Assembly (NCBI GenBank): GCA_946886425.1
Contig: CAMPIP010000008.1
Location: forward strand, 1-27,065
Length of the DNA stretch: 27,065 nt
Reading direction: 5' to 3'
DNA from: an uncultured Actinomycetes bacterium
GTDB taxonomy: Bacteria > Actinomycetota > Thermoleophilia > Solirubrobacterales > 70-9
Below the pieces are notes generated by a model. The model saw only the letters and a list, made by a program, of their open reading frames with translations, had not been told where the DNA came from and did no database searches. Below, in pieces: positions 23,439 through 27,065 of this stretch (position 1 is the first letter of the stretch; the number at the start of each line of letters is the position of its first letter). The position numbers and the translations under genes are program-made.

Positions 23439-24830
23439 TCAGCCCAGCTTCGGGCTGCGCCAGGGTGCCTCGAGGCGCTGGACCAGCTCTTCGCCGAGGC
23501 CCTCGATCGGGACGCGGGACTGCTCGAGCGAATCGCGGTCGCGGAGGGTGACGGTGTCGTCGTCCATCGTCTGGTGGTCGACGGTGATGCCCCAGGGGGT
23601 GCCGATCTCGTCCTGGCGGCGGTAGCGCTTGCCGATCGAGCCGCCCTCGTCGAACTCCGCGGGGAGGCGGCGGCGCAGGTCCTGGTAGATCTCGCGGGCC
23701 TTCTCCGGCATCCCCTCCTTGGAAACGAGCGGGAGGACGGCGACCTTGACCGGGGCCAGCTTCGGGTGCAGGCGCAGGACGGTGCGCTGGCGGCCCTCGA
23801 CTTCCTCGACCTCATAGGAGTCGACCAGGAAGGCCAGCGTCGCCCGGTCGGCGCCGGCGGCCGGCTCGATCACGTGGGGCACGTAGCGCTCTTTGGTCTG
23901 CTGGTCGAAGTACTCGAGCTTCTCGCGGCTGAACTTGGCGTGCTGGGTGAGGTCGAAGTCGCCGCGGTTGGCGATCCCCTCCAGCTCCGACCAGCCGATC
24001 GGGAAGAGGTACTCGATGTCGCTGGTCGCCGAGGAGTAGTGGGAGAGCTCGTCGGCGCCGTGGGCGCGGACCCGCAGGTGGTCGGGGCGGAGGCCGAGCT
24101 CGGTGTACCAGCGCTCGCGCTCCTCCATCCAGACCTTGTGCCACTTTTCGGCGTCGGCGGGCGGCACGAAGAACTCCATCTCCATCTGCTCGAACTCGCG
24201 GGTCCGGAAAATGAAGTTGCCGGGGGTGATCTCGTTGCGGAACGACTTGCCGATCTGGGCGATCCCGAAGGGCGGCTTCTTGCGGGCGAAGCCGAGCACG
24301 TTCTTGAAGTTGATGAAGATGCCCTGGGCGGTCTCGGGGCGGAGGTAGACCTCAGAGCCCTCGCCGGCGACCGGGCCGACGTGGGTTTCGAACATCAGGT
24401 TGAACTGGCGCGGCTCGGAGAGCTCGCCGCCGCACTCCGGGCAGCGCAGCTCGGCGTCGGGGTCGCCGCCCTCGGCTTCGACCGCCTCGCGAAGATGGTC
24501 CTCGCGCCAGCGCTTCTTGCACTTGCCGAGGCACTGCACGAGCGGGTCGGTGAAGCCTTCGAGGTGGCCGGAGGCCTCCCAGACCTTGGGGTTCTGGATG
24601 ATCGCCGAGTCGAGCGCGACGATGTCTTCGCGGTCCTGCAGCATCGCCCGCCACCACTCGGCTTTGACGTTGTTCTTCAGCAGCACCCCGTAGTGGCCGT
24701 AGTCGTAGGTGGAACCGACCCCGCCGTAGATCTCCGAAGAGGGAAAAACGAAGCCGCGCCGCTTGCAGAGCGCGACGATCTCCTCCATCGTCACCTCGGT
24801 CGGCCGCGCGTCCTGCTCAGTCGTCGACAT
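23439..24830 (-). CDS. glyS: Glycyl-tRNA synthetase (single-chain class II)
   Basis: Charges tRNA-Gly in the cytoplasm. 463 residues; the alpha2 (eukaryote/archaea/actinobacteria-type) GlyRS, not the alpha2-beta2 form. Evidence in order: KRRGFVFPSSEIYGG at the N-terminus; cysteine pairs CLGKCKKRW and CPECGG, which can bind zinc; class II motif 2 FRNEITPGNFIFRTREFEQME; motif 3 AGADRATLAFL; and a C-terminal anticodon-binding domain (VAVLPLVSKEGMPEKAREIY). The start ATG 24830 lies 7 bases after TACGGT on the minus strand (leaderless); an upstream in-frame ATG at 24860 would place the start before that box. It is divergent from an FmdB-type gene. Confidence 0.96.
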   Translation of the reverse strand: MSTTEQDARPTEVTMEEIVALCKRRGFVFPSSEIYGGVGSTYDYGHYGVLLKNNVKAEWWRAMLQDREDIVALDSAIIQNPKVWEASGHLEGFTDPLVQCLGKCKKRWREDHLREAVEAEGGDPDAELRCPECGGELSEPRQFNLMFETHVGPVAGEGSEVYLRPETAQGIFINFKNVLGFARKKPPFGIAQIGKSFRNEITPGNFIFRTREFEQMEMEFFVPPADAEKWHKVWMEERERWYTELGLRPDHLRVRAHGADELSHYSSATSDIEYLFPIGWSELEGIANRGDFDLTQHAKFSREKLEYFDQQTKERYVPHVIEPAAGADRATLAFLVDSYEVEEVEGRQRTVLRLHPKLAPVKVAVLPLVSKEGMPEKAREIYQDLRRRLPAEFDEGGSIGKRYRRQDEIGTPWGITVDHQTMDDDTVTLRDRDSLEQSRVPIEGLGEELVQRLEAPWRSPKLG

Positions 24831-24837
24831 GGCCGGA

Positions 24838-24857
24838 ACCGTAGCGGCTGCGATAAT
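24838..24857. promoter_or_regulatory. Divergent -10 boxes (glyS / FmdB-type gene)
   Basis: Minus-strand TACGGT (24838-24843) ends 7 bases before the glyS ATG. Plus-strand GATAAT (24852-24857) lies 11 bases before ATG 24869. Only 8 bases separate them. Confidence 0.45.
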
Positions 24858-24868
24858 CACGCACCCTC

Positions 24869-25168
24869 ATGCCGATCTACGAGTACAAATGCGACAACGG
24901 CCACGTCTTCGACGTGATCCAGAAGATGAGCGACGATGCGCTCACCGAGTGCCAGGAGTGTGGCGCCCCCGCGGTGCGCGTCCTGCACTCCCCGGCCGTC
25001 CATTTCAAGGGCAGCGGCTTCTACAACACCGACTACGGCAAGAAGAAGGCCGGCGGCGGCAACGGCGCCTCCAGCGAGGGCTCCAAGGACTCGAAGAGCT
25101 CCGAGTCGAGCTCGTCATCGTCGTCTGATTCGAAGTCGAGCGAGGCCGCCGCGTCGACTGCCGACTGA
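24869..25168 (+). CDS. FmdB-type zinc-ribbon protein with Ser/Lys-rich tail
   Basis: 99 residues. The N-terminal 45 residues match the FmdB putative regulatory/zinc-ribbon domain: MPIYEYKCDNGHVFDVIQKM, then TECQECG. Metal ligands visible are C8, C28 and C31; where many members have a second Cys (C-x2-C-G-H) this one has C-D-N-G-H, so H12 may serve as the fourth ligand. The segment VLHSPAVHFKGSGFYNTDYG is the usual follow-on of the family. The last 40 residues are low-complexity Ser/Lys/Glu and probably disordered. Function is unknown. It ends at a strong bidirectional terminator. Confidence 0.88.
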   Translation: MPIYEYKCDNGHVFDVIQKMSDDALTECQECGAPAVRVLHSPAVHFKGSGFYNTDYGKKKAGGGNGASSEGSKDSKSSESSSSSSSDSKSSEAAASTAD

Positions 25169-25172
25169 CGAC

Positions 25173-25210
25173 TGGGCGCTTAACCACCCCATAGGCGGGT
25201 TAAGCGCCCA
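25173..25210. terminator. Bidirectional terminator between FmdB-type and LCP genes
   Basis: A perfect 13-bp inverted repeat: TGGGCGCTTAACC (25173-25185) with GGTTAAGCGCCCA (25198-25210), loop of 12 bases. It lies between converging genes ending at 25168 (+) and 25222 (-). No U-tract in either direction. Confidence 0.65.
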
Positions 25211-25221
25211 CCCAATCCGCG

Positions 25222-26448
25222 CTAGCCGTCGATCAGCCGCTTGACGGCCTGCTGACGGGCCGAGTCGGGGACCTCGATGCTGCCTTCCGGGCCCGGCCCG
25301 CAGCCGGCGTTGGCGGCGGCGCAGAGGACGTCGGCGTCGGAGTTGCCGCCGATCGCGGCGGCGAGGACCAGCTGCGGCATCGTGAAGAGGCCCATGTCGC
25401 TAACGAAGGCCTTGGGGGCGTCCCAGCCGATGATCGGGCCCTTGACGAAGTTGTAGGGGGCGCGGAGGGGGTCGGTGAGGCGGCCCTTGATGCCGTTGAT
25501 CACCGCCTGCTGGGCCTTCTCGCGGTCGATGTCGTCGTAGCCGAGCGAGTAGGCGCTCTTGCCCGGGCCCGGACATTCGCTGGGCTTGCGGACGCGGGCG
25601 TAGGCGAGTGCCTTTTCGCCGCTGAGCGTGTTCTCGCCCTTGGCGAGGCGGATGCTGGAGCCGCCCTGGCCGCCGCCGGCGCCGCCGGAGATGTCGGCGC
25701 AGAGCTTCGCCGGGACATCGACGACGACGCCGCCGACTGCGTCGATCAGGTCTTCGAAGCCGGTGAAGTCGACGATCGCGACGTGGTCGATCGGGGTGTC
25801 GAGGAAGCCTTCGATCGTCCTGATCTGCAGAGCGGCTCCGCCGTAGGCGAAGGCGGCGTTGATCTTCTGCGGGGCGTGGCCGGGGATTTCCGCGTAGCTA
25901 TCGCGCGGGATCGAGAGTTTGCGGAAGGCGCCGCCGCCGGCCCGGATCAGCATCAGCGTGTCGGCGCGGAATTCGCCTTCCGAGCACCCCCCGTGCGGCT
26001 TCTCGCCCTTCGACTGCTGTTCGAAGCACTCCTCGGAGGTGTTGCCGTCGCCAGCGCCCGGCGGCCGCGCGTCGGTGCCGAGGACGAGGATCGTCTGGGC
26101 GCTCGGCAGCAGCAGCGGGTTGCCGTGCAGGGCGTCCTTGGCTTCGCCGGAGAGCTTGAAGGACTGCAGCTGGGCGGAGACTGCGAAGGCCAGGAAGCTG
26201 AGCAAGATCCATCCCAAAAAGGCGATCCCGACCCATTTGAGAACCCGCTTGGCGGCGGGGCGCGGGGTGCCGGGCAGCCGCCGCTCGGGCGGCTCACGAT
26301 CGCCCCCGGGCCGCTTCCCAGGCAGCTTTGCGCGCTCGCGCAGGCGCGCGAGGTCGGCTGACTTCAGCCGCGAAAAGATGCTCCTGCGGGACCGGTAGAC
26401 CTTGTACTCGGGCGGTCCCGAAGGCCGCTGCTCGCCATCGTCGGGCAT
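25222..26448 (-). CDS. LytR-CpsA-Psr (LCP) family protein
   Basis: LCP enzymes transfer lipid-linked glycopolymers to the peptidoglycan outside the membrane. 408 residues from ATG 26448; ATG 26466 would add six. A basic cytoplasmic N-terminus (YKVYRSRRSIFSRLKSADLA) leads to one transmembrane helix (about 69-91). The LCP domain follows, with TILVLGTDAR, FRADTLMLIRAG, LSIPRDSYAEIPGH, KINAAFAYGG, the phosphate-binding region DFTGFEDLIDAVGG and LSGEKALAYARVRK. Two extra Cys-containing loops (EECFEQQSKGEKPHGGC and CAAANAGC) may form disulfides. It is divergent from a ROK kinase gene. Confidence 0.92.
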   Translation of the reverse strand: MPDDGEQRPSGPPEYKVYRSRRSIFSRLKSADLARLRERAKLPGKRPGGDREPPERRLPGTPRPAAKRVLKWVGIAFLGWILLSFLAFAVSAQLQSFKLSGEAKDALHGNPLLLPSAQTILVLGTDARPPGAGDGNTSEECFEQQSKGEKPHGGCSEGEFRADTLMLIRAGGGAFRKLSIPRDSYAEIPGHAPQKINAAFAYGGAALQIRTIEGFLDTPIDHVAIVDFTGFEDLIDAVGGVVVDVPAKLCADISGGAGGGQGGSSIRLAKGENTLSGEKALAYARVRKPSECPGPGKSAYSLGYDDIDREKAQQAVINGIKGRLTDPLRAPYNFVKGPIIGWDAPKAFVSDMGLFTMPQLVLAAAIGGNSDADVLCAAANAGCGPGPEGSIEVPDSARQQAVKRLIDG

Positions 26449-26508
26449 AAAAGGGCTAGAAATCATGCCGATGCCCGCGGTCGCCTTCCTTCGAGCCCCT
26501 TCTTGCCG

Positions 26509-27065
26509 ATGACTGCTGGCGCGACGATCGGCGTCGATCTCGGCGGCACGAAGATGCTCGTCGGCGTCCTCGACGGGACCGAAACGCTCTGGGAGAGCCG
26601 CGAGGCCTCGACCGGCCAGAGCGAGGACGAGCTGGTCGAGCTGCTGGTCCGCGAGGTCACCGAGGCGCGCGAAGCGCGACCGGAGGCGATCGCGGTCGGG
26701 CTGGGGATTCCGGCGACGATCGACCAGGAGACCGGCGTCGCGATCTCGGCCGTCAACCTGCCGCTCTCCGACCTACCGCTGCGCGAGCTGGTCGGCGAGA
26801 AGGTCGGGCTGCCGGTCTTCCTCGACAACGACGCCAACGTGGCGGCGCTGGCCGAGTACCTCTACGGCGCCGGTCGCGGCTCCGACGACATGGTGATGCT
26901 GACGATCGGAACCGGGATCGGCGGTGGCCTGGTCTTGGGCGGCGAGCTCTACCGGGGCTCGACCGGGGCGGGGGCCGAGCTCGGCCACACGGTGATCCAG
27001 GCCGACGGACCGCCCTGCCAGGGCAACTGCCCCAACCACGGTTGCGTCGAGGCGCTGGCCTCGGG
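26509..27065 (+). CDS. ROK family sugar kinase (glucokinase-like), 3'-truncated by window edge
   Basis: The frame is open from ATG 26509 to the end of the window (185 codons seen; ROK kinases usually have about 300-320). Evidence: the phosphate loop IGVDLGGTKMLVGVLDG at the start, LDNDANVAALAEYLYG with the catalytic Asp of the family, the second phosphate region TIGTGIGGGLVLGGELYRG, and ELGHTVIQ followed by the zinc-binding cysteine motif CPNHGCVEA. It probably phosphorylates glucose or a related sugar. There is no clear ribosome site; the start is the first ATG that gives the canonical N-terminus. No sugar transporter is visible before the window ends. Confidence 0.92.
   Translation, partial: MTAGATIGVDLGGTKMLVGVLDGTETLWESREASTGQSEDELVELLVREVTEAREARPEAIAVGLGIPATIDQETGVAISAVNLPLSDLPLRELVGEKVGLPVFLDNDANVAALAEYLYGAGRGSDDMVMLTIGTGIGGGLVLGGELYRGSTGAGAELGHTVIQADGPPCQGNCPNHGCVEALAS

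Noticed and set aside
23345..23815. N-terminal extension of the DUF4234 protein into glyS
   Set aside because: The extension is Arg/Ser-rich and overlaps glyS in another frame; ATG 23344 has a ribosome site and begins the conserved domain.
24790..24815. A CCTCGGTCGGCCGCGCGTCCTGC stretch resembling the repeat blocks
   Set aside because: It codes for the glyS N-terminus, lacks the flanking inverted repeat and the second block at the right spacing, and is explained by common codons.

Overview
The window is about 27 kb of high-GC DNA with strong G/C bias at third codon positions. The gene set points to Actinomycetota, most likely class Thermoleophilia (Solirubrobacterales/Gaiellales type): a eukaryote-like NADP isocitrate dehydrogenase beside malate dehydrogenase, a single-chain glycyl-tRNA synthetase, LytR-CpsA-Psr and ROK proteins, TetR/PucR regulators, MMPL transport and many apparently leaderless genes. 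This placement is inferred from content, not from a search. It looks like a chromosomal core/accessory mix; I see no transposase, phage gene, CRISPR array, rRNA or tRNA.

Layout. 1-2.2 kb: two TCA enzymes (icd, cut by the window edge, then mdh), ended by a strong hairpin. 2.2-5.5 kb: a lipid block with an AT-hook/winged-helix protein, an acyl desaturase, a divergent PucR-type regulator and a fatty-acid-hydroxylase-like protein. 5.6-8.6 kb: a small Cys-rich protein, then a translationally coupled small heat shock protein and Lon protease. 8.6-11.6 kb: a GT-C glycosyltransferase-like membrane protein, a small membrane protein and a TetR regulator; the two gaps between them hold two related structured repeats. 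11.7-15.3 kb: MMPL transporter and amidase. 15.4-19.9 kb: a second lipid block with an R2lox-like ferritin-fold oxidase fused to an SCP2 domain, TetR with a clear double operator, alpha/beta hydrolase and acyl-CoA synthetase. 19.9-27 kb: BASS transporter, PRC-barrel protein, FKBP lipoprotein, AlkZ-like protein, DUF4234 protein, glyS, FmdB-type zinc ribbon, LCP protein and the start of a ROK kinase.

Two observations stand out. (1) Two intergenic elements (10166-10334 and 10841-10942) share a 15-mer and a 12-mer that frame a hairpin. The hairpin and the long outer stems differ in sequence between the copies, yet each copy is self-complementary. Both lie between a stop codon and the next promoter. 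(2) About ten genes have a TANNNT -10 box 6-9 nt before the start codon and no Shine-Dalgarno sequence. This works as a start-site ruler for leaderless mRNAs; it moves at least one start and suggests a non-canonical ATC start for the BASS transporter.

The rest is largely housekeeping plus lipid metabolism and envelope functions. All functions are read from sequence motifs; no database search was run.
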